This document shows positions 17,815 through 26,540 of a stretch of 64,000 nt of DNA, piece by piece (the first letter of the stretch is position 1; every line of letters begins with the position of its first letter). This stretch comes from CF-46 sp963760735 (GTDB taxonomy: Bacteria; Chloroflexota; Limnocylindria; Limnocylindrales; CSP1-4). The stretch is taken from NCBI GenBank assembly GCA_963760735.1, contig CAVXEB010000004.1, forward strand, positions 1,302,001-1,366,000. The letters run 5' to 3'. The notes beneath the pieces were generated by a model. The model saw only the letters and a list, made by a program, of their open reading frames with translations, was not told the origin of the DNA and searched no databases. The position numbers were made by a program, and so were the translations under genes.

Positions 17815-17830
17815 TCTAGATCGTCTAGAC
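17815..17830. promoter_or_regulatory. Candidate operator: paired TCTAGA boxes
   Basis: TCTAGATCGTCTAGA (17815-17829) places two six-base palindromes 9 bp apart, and GTCTAGAC (17823-17830) is itself an 8-bp palindrome. CTAG is rare in high-GC genomes, so two copies here are unlikely to be chance. The site is 39 bp upstream of the first gene of the sugar operon and within the divergent spacer with the ROK repressor. Binding by ROK or by the operon's GntR protein is inferred. Confidence 0.45.
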
Positions 17831-17868
17831 ATCCGGTCGATCGCCCGATCGGCCCTTTCAGGAGCTGG

Positions 17869-19111
17869 ATGAGCAGGTTCGCCGACATCGGCGCCGCCGT
17901 CATCGGCACCGGGTTCATCGGGACCGTCCACGTCGAGGAGCTTCGGCGGATCGGTGTCGACGTCCGCGGCGTCCTGGGCAGCACACCCGAGCGCGGTACT
18001 GCCCGGGCGGCCGCCCTCAGCGTCAACCACGCCTACGGGTCCCTCGACGAGATCCTCGCCGACCCGACCGTCGACGTCGTCCACGTCACGTCGCCGAACC
18101 ACCTCCACGTGCCCCAGGCGTCCGCAGTCCTCGCGGCGGGCAAGCACGTGGTCTGCGAGAAGCCCCTCGCGATGACCGCCGCCGAGTCGGCCGGTCTCGT
18201 CCACCAGGCCGAGGCAAGCGGCCTGATCAACGCGGTGAACTTCAACATCCGGTTCTACCCACTCCACCAGCACGTCCGCGAGTGCGTGGCCTCCGGCGAC
18301 CTCGGTGAGGTCCGGTTGGTCACCGGCCACTACTTCCAGGACTGGCTGCTCCATGACACGGACTGGAACTGGCGGCTCGAGCCCGAGAAGGGCGGTGCCC
18401 TGCGCGCCGTCGGCGACATCGGCTCGCACTGGCTGGACCTGATGGCCTTCATCACCGGCCAGTCCGTCGTCGCGGTCATGGCGGACCTCGCGACGTTCGT
18501 CACGACGCGTCACGAGCCGACGGGACCGGTCGAGACCTTTTCGACCGATCGATCGGCCGACACGGTCGAGCGGGCAATGGGCACCGAGGACGTCGCGACG
18601 ATCCTCCTGCGGTTCGCGAACGGCGCCCGCGGGTCCGTCGCCGTGTCGCAGATCAGCGCCGGCCGCAAGAACTCGCTCCAGTGGGAGATCGACGGCTCGG
18701 ATGGGCGCCGCCGCCTGGGACAGCGAGACCCCGGATCACCTCTGGCTCGGTCACCGGGACCGCCCGAACGAGATCCTCCTCCGGAACCCGGCCCTCATGG
18801 GTCCCGCCGGCCGCGCCGCCGCCGTGATGCCGGGCGGCCACGTCGAGGGGTTCGGCGACACGTTCGGGGCGCTCTTCCGGGCCATCTACGCCGATGTCCT
18901 GGTGGGTCACCCGAACGCCCACCCGCCGTACGCGACATTCGCGGCCGGCCACGACGAGATGCTCGTCAACGACGCGATCGCGCTCAGCGCCCACGAAGGC
19001 CGCTGGGTGGACGTCGATCGCACCAGCTCGCCCGCGACGCCGGCCGGTCCCTCCTCACCGGCCGGCGCACGCGGCGACGCCCTGACCACCGCCACGGAGG
19101 GATCGCGATGA
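17869..19111 (+). pseudogene. Gfo/Idh/MocA oxidoreductase, frameshifted
   Basis: This is an NAD(P)-dependent sugar dehydrogenase. The Rossmann motif is GTGFIG, and the canonical dehydrogenase motif is CEKPLA, with lysine at about residue 101. The first frame is intact to IDGSDG. The protein then continues in the next frame with AAAWDSETPDHLW and runs to the TGA at 19109. Removing one G from GGG at 18703-18705 restores a single frame of about 413 residues. Both halves are well conserved, so the shift is either a sequencing error or very recent. AGGAG lies 4 nt before the ATG. It heads the operon opposite the ROK repressor. Confidence 0.8.
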
Positions 19112-20022
19112 GGCTCGGCCTGCTGACGGCGCCGTTCCCGGACACCTCGCTCGACGACGTCGCCGACTGGACGGCAGCCAATGGCTTCGAGTCGATCGAG
19201 ATCGCCTGCTGGCCAGCGGCCGGCGGTGACGCCCGGCGTTACGCCGGCACATCCCACATCGACGTTGCAGGTCTCACGAAGGACGGCGCGGACGAGATCG
19301 TCGGCCGGATGAGCGGCCGCGGGCTGGTCATCTCGGGCCTCGGCTACTACCCGAACCCGCTCCACCCCGATCCCGCCCATCGCGAGATGGTCATCGGCCA
19401 CCTGATGCACGTGATCACCGCCGCGGAGATCATGGACGTCCAGCTCGTGAACACGTTCATGGGCGCGGACGCGGCAAAGACCCAGGACCAGAACTGGGAG
19501 GACGCCCTCCGGATCTGGCCGGACATCGTGTCGTTCGCGAACGACCACGGCCGGAAGATCACGATCGAGAACTGCCCGATGCTGTTCAGCGACGACGAGT
19601 GGCCCGGCGGGCACAACCTCGCGACGACGCCGCGGATCTGGCGACGGATCCTCGAGCAGTGGGGCGGGACGATCGGGCTGAACTTCGATCCGTCGCACCT
19701 GGTCCTCCAGATGATCGACATCCCGCGGTTCATCCGCGAGTTCGGGCCGCACATCCTGCACGTCCAGGCGAAGGACCTGTGGATCGATCGCGAGGGCCTC
19801 TACGAGCGGGGCGTGTTCTCCATGGGGATGGGCTGGCAGGTGCCGCGCCTGCCTGGGCTCGGCGACGTCGACTGGTCGGACCTGTTCGGGGCCCTGTGGC
19901 GGGTCGGCTACGACGGCGACGTGATCATCGAGCACGAGGACCGCGACTTCGAGAAGACCGACGACCTCGTGAAGCGCGGGTTTCTCCTGGCCCGCGACGT
20001 CCTCCGGCCGTACGTCAAATGA
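19108..20022 (+). CDS. Sugar phosphate isomerase/epimerase (AP endonuclease 2-type TIM barrel)
   Basis: This 304-residue xylose-isomerase-like TIM-barrel protein shows the expected metal ligands: Glu in ITIENCP, Asp and His in NFDPSHL, His in LHVQAKD, and Glu in VIIEHED. Family members isomerise or epimerise sugars, inosose or keto acids. The ATG overlaps the stop of the preceding dehydrogenase and has GGAGG 7 nt upstream. It is intact although genes on both sides are frameshifted. It likely processes the 3-keto or 2-keto product of the neighbouring Gfo/Idh enzymes; that is inferred from context. Confidence 0.8.
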   Translation: MRLGLLTAPFPDTSLDDVADWTAANGFESIEIACWPAAGGDARRYAGTSHIDVAGLTKDGADEIVGRMSGRGLVISGLGYYPNPLHPDPAHREMVIGHLMHVITAAEIMDVQLVNTFMGADAAKTQDQNWEDALRIWPDIVSFANDHGRKITIENCPMLFSDDEWPGGHNLATTPRIWRRILEQWGGTIGLNFDPSHLVLQMIDIPRFIREFGPHILHVQAKDLWIDREGLYERGVFSMGMGWQVPRLPGLGDVDWSDLFGALWRVGYDGDVIIEHEDRDFEKTDDLVKRGFLLARDVLRPYVK

Positions 20023-20776
20023 GCAGGACACGGCGGCTCACGGTCCAGAACCTGACGGAGCGGCAGATCGCGAAGACGATCGACCACTCGCTCCTCCGCC
20101 CGGAGCTCGACGACGCGTTCATCGAGGACGGCTGCCGGCTCGCGGCGCGATATGACGTTGCCTCCGTGTGCGTCCCGCCGGTCCACGTGGCGCGGGCGCG
20201 CGGGATCCTCGCCGGCACGGACGTCAAGGTCGGAACCGTCGTCGGCTTTCCGCATGGCTACAGCACGACCGACATCAAGGTTGCCGAGACGTGGCAGGTG
20301 CTCGCCGAGGGGGCCAGGGAGATCGACATGGTCCTCCGGATCGGCGCCCTGCGGTCCGGCCGGGACGTCGAGGTCGAGGCGGACATCCGGGCGGTCGTCG
20401 ACGTGGCCCACCGGGGCGGCGCGATCGTGAAGGTGATCTTCGAGAACGCCTACCTCACCGACGAGGAGAAGATCCGCGCCTGCCATGCTCACCGAGGCCG
20501 CCGGCGCCGATTTCGTGAAGACGAGCACGGGGTTCGCGGCCTCCGGCGCGACCCACGACGACCTCCGCCTCATGCGGGCGAACACGTCGGCTCACGTCCA
20601 GGTCAAGGCGGCCGGTGGCATCCGGACGCTCGATGCGCTGATCGAGGTCATGAACCTCGGGCGTGACCCGGGTCGGCGCCACGGCGACGGCGACGATCAT
20701 CGACGACTTCCGGGCACGCAAGGCCGGCAAGGCTCCGGCGGCGGCGTCGGCCGGAGCGACCGAGGGCGGCTACTGA
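20019..20776 (+). pseudogene. deoC: Deoxyribose-phosphate aldolase-type enzyme, two frameshifts
   Basis: This is a DeoC-family class I aldolase read in three consecutive frames. The first part carries VVGFPHG and VKVIFENAYL. The middle part carries the Schiff-base lysine in FVKTSTGF. The last part carries TRVGATATATII. Removing one C at 20483-20484 and one G at 20659-20661 gives a continuous protein of about 251 residues with normal family spacing (AC, eight residues, then DF). It overlaps both neighbours (ATGA, TGATG). In an amino-sugar or inositol-like context it may cleave a different phosphosugar from deoxyribose 5-phosphate. Sequence error is at least as likely as true decay. Confidence 0.8.
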
Positions 20777-21864
20777 TGGCCCACGTCGGACCGGTCGGGA
20801 TCGGGATGCTCGGCTCCGGGTTCATCGGTGAATTCCACGCCGACGGCCTGCGGTACGTACCCGAGACGCGGGTCGTGGCGAACTGGGGCGCCGGCACCGA
20901 GCGACGGGAAGCGTTCGCCCGGAAGTTCGGCAGCCGTGCGCTCGACTCGATGGACGGCGTCTGCGCCGATCCCGCGGTCGACCTCGTGGTCGTCTCCCTG
21001 CCGAACCATCTCCACCTCGAGGCGGTCCGCGCGGCGACCGGCCACGGCAAGGCGGTCGCGTGCACGAAGCCGCTCGGCCGGAACGAGACGGAGGCGGCGG
21101 AGATGCTCCGGCTCGTCCGCGGCGCCGGCGTCTTCCACGCCTACCTGGAGAACGTCGTCTACGGGACCGAGATGGTCCGGATGCGCGAGATGATCGAGGC
21201 GGGTGCGATCGGCCGGCCGACCACCTTCCGGGCACGCGAAGGCCACAGCGGCCCGCACGCGGCCCACTTCTGGGACGCCGAGCTCGCCGGCGGCGGCGCG
21301 CTCCTCGACATGGCATCCCACGGCGCCGAGGCGGCCCGGTTCGCCTTCGGCAAGGACGCGATGGCGAAGGACGTGTTCGCCTGGGGCGCCACGCTCGTCC
21401 ACGGCGACCGGACCACCGGCGAGGACAACGCGATCATGGTCATTCGTTTCGCCGATGGACGGGCGGCGACGATGGACGTCTCGTGGTCGTCGAAGGGCGG
21501 TCTCGAGGGCCGATTCGAGGTCTACGGCGACGCCGGCCGGATCATCCAGGACATGACGTCGACGCCGATGAAGGCCTTCATCGAGCGACCGGCCGGCTAC
21601 CTCGGCGAGAAGACCGACGCCGACACGGGCTGGGTCTTCCCGGTGCCGAACGAGACCTACGTCCACGGCCACGACGCGATGATGGCCGACGTCGTCGAGT
21701 CGTTCCGGGCCGGCCGCGAGCCGCGCGAGACCTTCCGCGACGGCTACGTCGTGAACGCGATCCTCGGCGCTGCCTATCGCTCGATGCGAAGCGGTCGCTG
21801 GGAGCCCGTGGTGACCGATCCGGATCTCCTCGTCCTGGAGTCCGTCGGCGCCGCCGCGGGATGA
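20776..21864 (+). CDS. Gfo/Idh/MocA family oxidoreductase (CTKPLGRN subtype)
   Basis: This 362-residue enzyme is a close relative of the one at 5937-7139. It has Rossmann GSGFIG, CTKPLGRN in place of the usual EKP motif, and GGGALLDMASHGAE for the substrate-side residues. The C-terminal half also matches, with RETFRDGYVVNAILGAAYRS. The ATG overlaps the deoC stop (TGATG). Having two subtypes of Gfo/Idh enzyme in one operon suggests successive oxidation and reduction, as in epimerisation through a keto-sugar. The substrate is unknown. Confidence 0.87.
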   Translation: MAHVGPVGIGMLGSGFIGEFHADGLRYVPETRVVANWGAGTERREAFARKFGSRALDSMDGVCADPAVDLVVVSLPNHLHLEAVRAATGHGKAVACTKPLGRNETEAAEMLRLVRGAGVFHAYLENVVYGTEMVRMREMIEAGAIGRPTTFRAREGHSGPHAAHFWDAELAGGGALLDMASHGAEAARFAFGKDAMAKDVFAWGATLVHGDRTTGEDNAIMVIRFADGRAATMDVSWSSKGGLEGRFEVYGDAGRIIQDMTSTPMKAFIERPAGYLGEKTDADTGWVFPVPNETYVHGHDAMMADVVESFRAGREPRETFRDGYVVNAILGAAYRSMRSGRWEPVVTDPDLLVLESVGAAAG

Positions 21865-22661
21865 CGCCGATGACGATCGCCCGGACGCTCCCCTGGATGA
21901 CCGCCGCGACGGCCCTCCTCGAGGAGATCGCGACGAGCCAGGCCGAGGCGATCGAGACCGCGAGCCAGTGGTCCGCCGAGGCGATCGCGGCAGACGGCCT
22001 CGTCCACCTGTTCGGCACGGGCCACTCGCGGATCCCGGTCGAGGAGATGTTCCCGCGCTACGGCTCCTACCCGGGCTTCAACCCGATCGTGGAGCTGTCG
22101 ATGACCTTCCATACCCAGGTCGTCGGCGCGAACGGCCAGCGCCAGGCGATGTTCATCGAGCGGATGCCCGGCCTCGCCGAGGTGATCCTGTCGAACTTCA
22201 CGTTCGCCCCGAAGGACGTCATGGTCGTGTTCTCGGCCGGCGGCACGACCGCCGTCCCGGTCGAGATCGCCCGTGGCGCCCGTGCCCGCGGCATCCGCGT
22301 GATCGCCGTCACGTCCGTCCGCCAGTCGATGTCGTCCGACGTCGACCCGGACGTCGGGCGCCGGCTGCTCGACGAGGCCGATCTCGTCATCGATCTCTGC
22401 ACGCCACCGGCCGACGCGATGGTCGACCTGCCGGGCCTCGACACGCCGGTCGGGCCGGGCTCGACGATCGCCGCGGTCGCCATCGTCAACTCCATCAAGG
22501 TCCGGACGGCCGAGCTCCTCTCCGAGCAGGGAGCGCTGCCCCCGGTCCTCACCCGCGGCAGCGTGGTCGGGAGCGAACGCTCCCGGGCGCTGTTCGACGC
22601 AGCCTATTCGGAGCATGCACGGCGGCTCGCCCGTGCGATCGGCCAACGAGGAGGTGGATGA
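21861..22661 (+). CDS. SIS-domain sugar phosphate isomerase-like protein (UPF0309 type)
   Basis: This is a single SIS-domain protein of 266 residues. LFGTGHSRIPVEEMFPRYG near residue 50 and VFSAGGTTAVPVEIARGAR near residue 125 are the phosphosugar-binding loops. SIS proteins isomerise, deaminate or etherase-cleave aminosugar phosphates. Together with NagA in the same operon this points to amino-sugar phosphate handling. It overlaps the preceding dehydrogenase by ATGA. It is not a full NagB, GlmS or MurQ, and the exact reaction is not predictable. Confidence 0.8.
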   Translation: MTPMTIARTLPWMTAATALLEEIATSQAEAIETASQWSAEAIAADGLVHLFGTGHSRIPVEEMFPRYGSYPGFNPIVELSMTFHTQVVGANGQRQAMFIERMPGLAEVILSNFTFAPKDVMVVFSAGGTTAVPVEIARGARARGIRVIAVTSVRQSMSSDVDPDVGRRLLDEADLVIDLCTPPADAMVDLPGLDTPVGPGSTIAAVAIVNSIKVRTAELLSEQGALPPVLTRGSVVGSERSRALFDAAYSEHARRLARAIGQRGGG

Positions 22662-22752
22662 CGAGGCGACGAGCAGCATGCATTCCAGCGATGATGGTCC
22701 GACCGCCGGCCCACGATGGGGCGCAGGGTCGGCGCATGGAGGAGGAGTCTCA

Positions 22753-23819
22753 ATGAAGCGAATCGGATTGGCACGCGGGCTGGTCGCCATGGCGGCACTG
22801 GCCGTCGTGACCGGCGCCTGCACGTCGACGGCTTCGCCGGGCGCATCAGGCGCTGCGGGCAAGGCCTACACGATCGGGTTCTCGAACCCGGGTGGCGTCG
22901 GCAACGGCTGGCGCGAGGCGATGCTCTGCTCGGCCAAGGCCCAGGCCGTGAAGGAGGGCAACGTCTCGAAGGTCTCGATCATCCACCGCGACACGGATGC
23001 CGCCGGCCAGCTCGCCGACATCCGCACCCTGATCGCCCAGGGCGTGAACGCGATCGTCATCAACCCGGCCGACCCGGACGCCCTGAACCCCGGCATCGCC
23101 GAGGCCATCGCGGCGAACATCCCGGTCGTCGCGGTCGACGCGTCGGTCACGGCCCCGGTGCATACAACCTGTCGAACGACCAGGAACAGTACGCCTACCT
23201 CGGCGCGTCGTGGCTGTTCGAGCAGCTCGGCGGCAAGGGTGACGTCGTCTACATGCGCGGCATCGCCGGCCATCCGGCGGACACCGACCGCGACAAGGGG
23301 TTCAAGAAGGCCCTGGCCGAGAACCCCGGCATCAAGGTCGTCAAGGAAGTCGCGACCAAGTGGGACCCGGCGACGGGGACCCAGCAGATCAACGACATCA
23401 TGTCGAGCGGCACGAAGTTCGACGGCATCTGGACGTCCGGCATCGACTCGAACATCGTCGACGCACTGAAGGCCGCCAACCACCCGTACGTGCCGATCGT
23501 CGGCGCGGACAACGCCGGCTTCGTCACCCAGCTCCTCGCGGCCAACGGCCCGAAGGGCGCTGCCGTCACGAACCCGCCGTCCGTCGGCGGCGCCGGCCTC
23601 AACCTCGCCCTCCAGCTCCTCGCGGGCCAGAAGCCTGCCAGCAACACGGTCCACGTGACGCCGGAGCTCTGGGACAACACCACCGACGCGGGCAAGGCAG
23701 CCCTGACCGCGGCGGCCGATCCGAAGATCAACAAGCTCTGGCCGCTCGGCCTGACGATCAAGGATTGGACCGACTACACCAAGGACGAGATCATCGCCTG
23801 CAAGGGCCCGGGCGAGTAA
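22753..23819 (+). pseudogene. Ribose/inositol-type sugar-binding lipoprotein, frameshifted
   Basis: This is a periplasmic-binding-protein-like (peripla_BP_4) substrate-binding protein. It has a signal peptide and lipobox (VTGAC, Cys about residue 22). The first frame runs to DASVTAP. The rest (GAYNLSNDQEQYAYLG to the TAA) is in the next frame. Adding one G at 23157-23158 joins them into about 355 residues. GGAGGAG lies 6 nt upstream of the ATG. It would feed the RbsA/RbsC-type importer encoded downstream. A strong hairpin follows the stop. A sequence error is likely because the transporter genes after it are intact. Confidence 0.82.
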
Positions 23820-23844
23820 CCCGACCCCTCAGCGCGTCCAGGAC

Positions 23845-23875
23845 ACGGGGGTGTCGGCTCCGCCGGCACCCCCGT
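23845..23875 (+). terminator. Intercistronic hairpin after the binding-protein gene
   Basis: ACGGGGGTG (23845-23853) pairs with CACCCCCGT (23867-23875). The stem extends inward through one T-G pair and three GC pairs to a 5-nt loop, which gives 13 pairs. There is no T-run. It sits between the binding-protein stop and the ATPase, the same place as the hairpin at 13178-13204, and probably stabilises the upstream mRNA or partly terminates. It also argues against a GTG at 23851 being the ATPase start. Confidence 0.65.
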
Positions 23876-23910
23876 CCCACCTTCCCGCACCGCTCGAGAC
23901 GGACCCGCCC

Positions 23911-25539
23911 GTGACCGCCGTCGCCACCGACCTGCTGCTCGATGCCACCGGAGTCGTCAAGCACTACGGGGCGGTCGTCGCCTTGCGCTCCGCGTCGCTC
24001 GCGGTTCGACCCGGCGAGGTCCATGCGCTGCTCGGTGCGAACGGCGCCGGCAAGAGCACGCTCGTCAAGATCCTCACCGGCGCCGTCCACCCGGACGGCG
24101 GCACGATCTCCGTCCGCGGCCGGCCGTACACGGCCCAGTCGCCCGCCCAGGCGCGTGCCGGCGGGGTCGTGTCGGTCTACCAGGAGCCCGCCCTCATCCC
24201 CGACCTCGACGTCCGGGCGAACCTGCGCCTCACGCGGACGTCGCCCGAGCCGGTCCGCCACTGGCTGGCAGAGCTCGGCCTGCCCGATCTCGATCTCGCG
24301 TCGATGGTCCGCGACCTGCCCCTCGCCTCCCTCCGCGTGATCGACCTGGCGCGCGCACTGGCGATCGAGCCGGCGGTCCTGATGCTCGACGAGATGACCG
24401 CGGCGCTACCGGCGAACCTGACCGAGCGCGTCCTCGAGGTGATCGGGAGCCAGCGCGGGTCCGACCGCTCGGTGATCTTCATCTCGCACCGGCTGATCGA
24501 GATCGCCGCGGTGTGCGACCGGGCCACGGTCCTCCGCGAGGGCGAGACCGTCGGCGTCGTCGAGGTCACCGAGGGCTCAGAGGAACGGATCGTCGCCCTG
24601 ATGCTCGGGGACATCGCCCGCGACCTGCCCGCGGAGGGCGGTCCGGCGTCGGGTTCCGCGTCTCCGGCCGTCGTCACGGCAGCCCGGGCGGCCGACGCCA
24701 CGCCCCGGATCGCGGCCCGCAACCTCGCCTCCGGGACCGCCCTTCACGACGTCTCGTTCGACCTGTACCCGGGCGAGGTCCTCGGCGTCGTGGCGCTCGA
24801 GGGCCAGGGCCAGGACGAGCTGTTCGACATCCTCGCGGGCTCCGCGCGGCCGGGCGGCGGGGAGCTCCTCGTCGACGGCAACCCGACCGCGTTCCGTCAT
24901 CCCGCCGACGCGATCCGGGCCGGCCTCGTCTACGTCCCCGCCGACCGCGCCGAGGCGCTTCTCATGCAGCGCTCGGTCCGCGAGAACATCGCGCTGCCGT
25001 TCTCCACCCGGATCCGGTCGTGGGGGCTGATCGACGTCGGTGGGGAGCGGCGCGAGGTCGACCGCGCCATCGAGACGCTCCAGATCGACACGCGGGCGGC
25101 CGCCGAGGTCCGCCGCCTGTCGGGCGGCAACCAGCAGAAGGTGACGATCGCCCGGTGGGTCGCCGGGGGCGTCCGGACGATGCTCTGCTTCGACCCGACA
25201 CGGGGCATCGACATCGGCACGAAGCAGCAGATCTACCGCCTGCTGCGCGACCTCGCGGGGGCCGGCGCGGCGGTGCTCCTCTACACGTCGGAGCTCAAGG
25301 AGATCCAGCTCGCCTGCGACCGGGCGATCGTCATCTTCGGCGGCAGGGTCGTCGCCGAGATCGCCGCCGCCGACGCCGACGAGGCGGCCCTCCTGCGGGC
25401 CGCCTACGACCTGCCACCGGACGCGCCGATGCCCGAGGACGTGGCCGCCACCGCCGTCGCGGAGGAGACCGCGGCGATCGAGGCCGCCGCGACCGAGACC
25501 GTCGAGGACGTCGCACCCGACGCGGAGGCACCGGCATGA
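23911..25539 (+). CDS. Sugar ABC transporter ATPase (RbsA/MglA type, two nucleotide-binding domains)
   Basis: This tandem ABC ATPase has 542 residues from the chosen GTG. The first domain has Walker A GANGAGKST and Walker B VLMLDEMTAAL, where the usual Pro after DE is Met. Its signature segment is degenerate (LPLASLRVIDLARAL). The second domain lacks a Walker A lysine (ALEGQGQDEL), as usual for RbsA. It has an intact LSGGNQQKVTIARW but reads LCFDPTRGID, without the Walker B glutamate. An Ala/Glu-rich tail of about 35 residues follows. It energises the two RbsC-type permeases downstream. An alternative GTG 60 bp upstream lies inside a hairpin and is disfavoured. Confidence 0.85.
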   Translation: MTAVATDLLLDATGVVKHYGAVVALRSASLAVRPGEVHALLGANGAGKSTLVKILTGAVHPDGGTISVRGRPYTAQSPAQARAGGVVSVYQEPALIPDLDVRANLRLTRTSPEPVRHWLAELGLPDLDLASMVRDLPLASLRVIDLARALAIEPAVLMLDEMTAALPANLTERVLEVIGSQRGSDRSVIFISHRLIEIAAVCDRATVLREGETVGVVEVTEGSEERIVALMLGDIARDLPAEGGPASGSASPAVVTAARAADATPRIAARNLASGTALHDVSFDLYPGEVLGVVALEGQGQDELFDILAGSARPGGGELLVDGNPTAFRHPADAIRAGLVYVPADRAEALLMQRSVRENIALPFSTRIRSWGLIDVGGERREVDRAIETLQIDTRAAAEVRRLSGGNQQKVTIARWVAGGVRTMLCFDPTRGIDIGTKQQIYRLLRDLAGAGAAVLLYTSELKEIQLACDRAIVIFGGRVVAEIAAADADEAALLRAAYDLPPDAPMPEDVAATAVAEETAAIEAAATETVEDVAPDAEAPA

Positions 25540-26540
25540 GCGCCGCCGTGAACGTGGCCGGAACGCGCTCGCGGAGTCGCACCGACGACCTGGCCGCCTG
25601 GGCGCGCCGCAACACCTGGACCATCGCCCTGCTCGGCCTGATGGTCGTGTTCTTCGCGATCACGAAGCTGATCCAGCCGAACTACGGCGCGCCCGGCGTC
25701 CAGGGCTTCGCGATCTCGGTCCTGCCGATCGCCTTTGCCGCCGTCGCCCAGGCGATCGTCGTGATCTCGGGCGGGATCGACCTCTCGGTCGGGTCGATGA
25801 TGGCCCTCACGAGCGTCGTCTCGGCCGTCCTGATGAAGGGCCAGAGCGACCTGACCGCGATCGTCATCGTCCTCGCCACGCTGGGGCTCGGGATCGTTCT
25901 CGGGCTCATCAACGGTGGGCTCGTCGTGGTCACGAAGGTCCCGGACATCGTCGTGACGCTCGCGATGTCGTTCGTCTGGGCGGGCGCGGCCCTGCTGGTC
26001 CTGAACACGCCCGGCGGCGGAGCGGCGCCGTGGCTCATGAGCGGGATCAGCGGCCCGTTCCTCATCGACTGGGTGCCGCGGGCCCTCGTCGTGCTCGCGG
26101 TGCTCGTCGGGGTCGTCTGGGTTCCGATCCGGCGGTCGACCGTCGGGCTGTCGCTCTACGCGATCGGCAGCAACCGGCTCGCCGCGTTCCGGAGCGGCGT
26201 CGCCGTGGGCCGGACGAAGCTCGTCGCCTACGCCCTGACCGGGTTCTTCTCGGCGGCGGGCGGGCTGGCCCTGACGGCGAGCACCGGGATCGGCTCGCCG
26301 GTGCCGGGCTCGTACACGATCCAGAGCATCGCCGCGATCGTCCTCGGCGGCGTGAGCCTGGCGGGCGGTCGGGGCGGTGTCGTGGGCCCGGTCGTCGCAG
26401 TCGTGATCCTCGCGTTCATCCGCACCGACCTCACGTTCCTCGGGGTCAACCCGAACCTGTCCACCGCGATCCAGGGCGTGATCCTGATCGGGGTCGTGAT
26501 GTTCGGCAGCTTCGTGACGCTCCGGCGGGGACGGGCATGA
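25536..26540 (+). CDS. Sugar ABC transporter permease (RbsC type)
   Basis: This 334-residue inner-membrane permease of the branched-chain-like/RbsC family is strongly hydrophobic. The conserved segments VISGGIDLSVGSMMAL and GGVSLAGGRGG are present. It overlaps the ATPase stop (ATGA) and the second permease by the same device. It probably forms a heterodimeric channel with the following gene. Confidence 0.88.
   Translation: MSAAVNVAGTRSRSRTDDLAAWARRNTWTIALLGLMVVFFAITKLIQPNYGAPGVQGFAISVLPIAFAAVAQAIVVISGGIDLSVGSMMALTSVVSAVLMKGQSDLTAIVIVLATLGLGIVLGLINGGLVVVTKVPDIVVTLAMSFVWAGAALLVLNTPGGGAAPWLMSGISGPFLIDWVPRALVVLAVLVGVVWVPIRRSTVGLSLYAIGSNRLAAFRSGVAVGRTKLVAYALTGFFSAAGGLALTASTGIGSPVPGSYTIQSIAAIVLGGVSLAGGRGGVVGPVVAVVILAFIRTDLTFLGVNPNLSTAIQGVILIGVVMFGSFVTLRRGRA

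Noticed and set aside
18695..23160. Programmed ribosomal frameshifting as explanation of the broken genes
   Set aside because: There is no slippery heptamer, stop codon or stimulatory structure at the junctions, and such enzymes are not known to use it.
23851..23910. GTG at 23851 as start of the sugar ABC ATPase
   Set aside because: The codon lies inside a strong hairpin, and the 20 extra residues are not part of the family; GTG 23911 is preferred.
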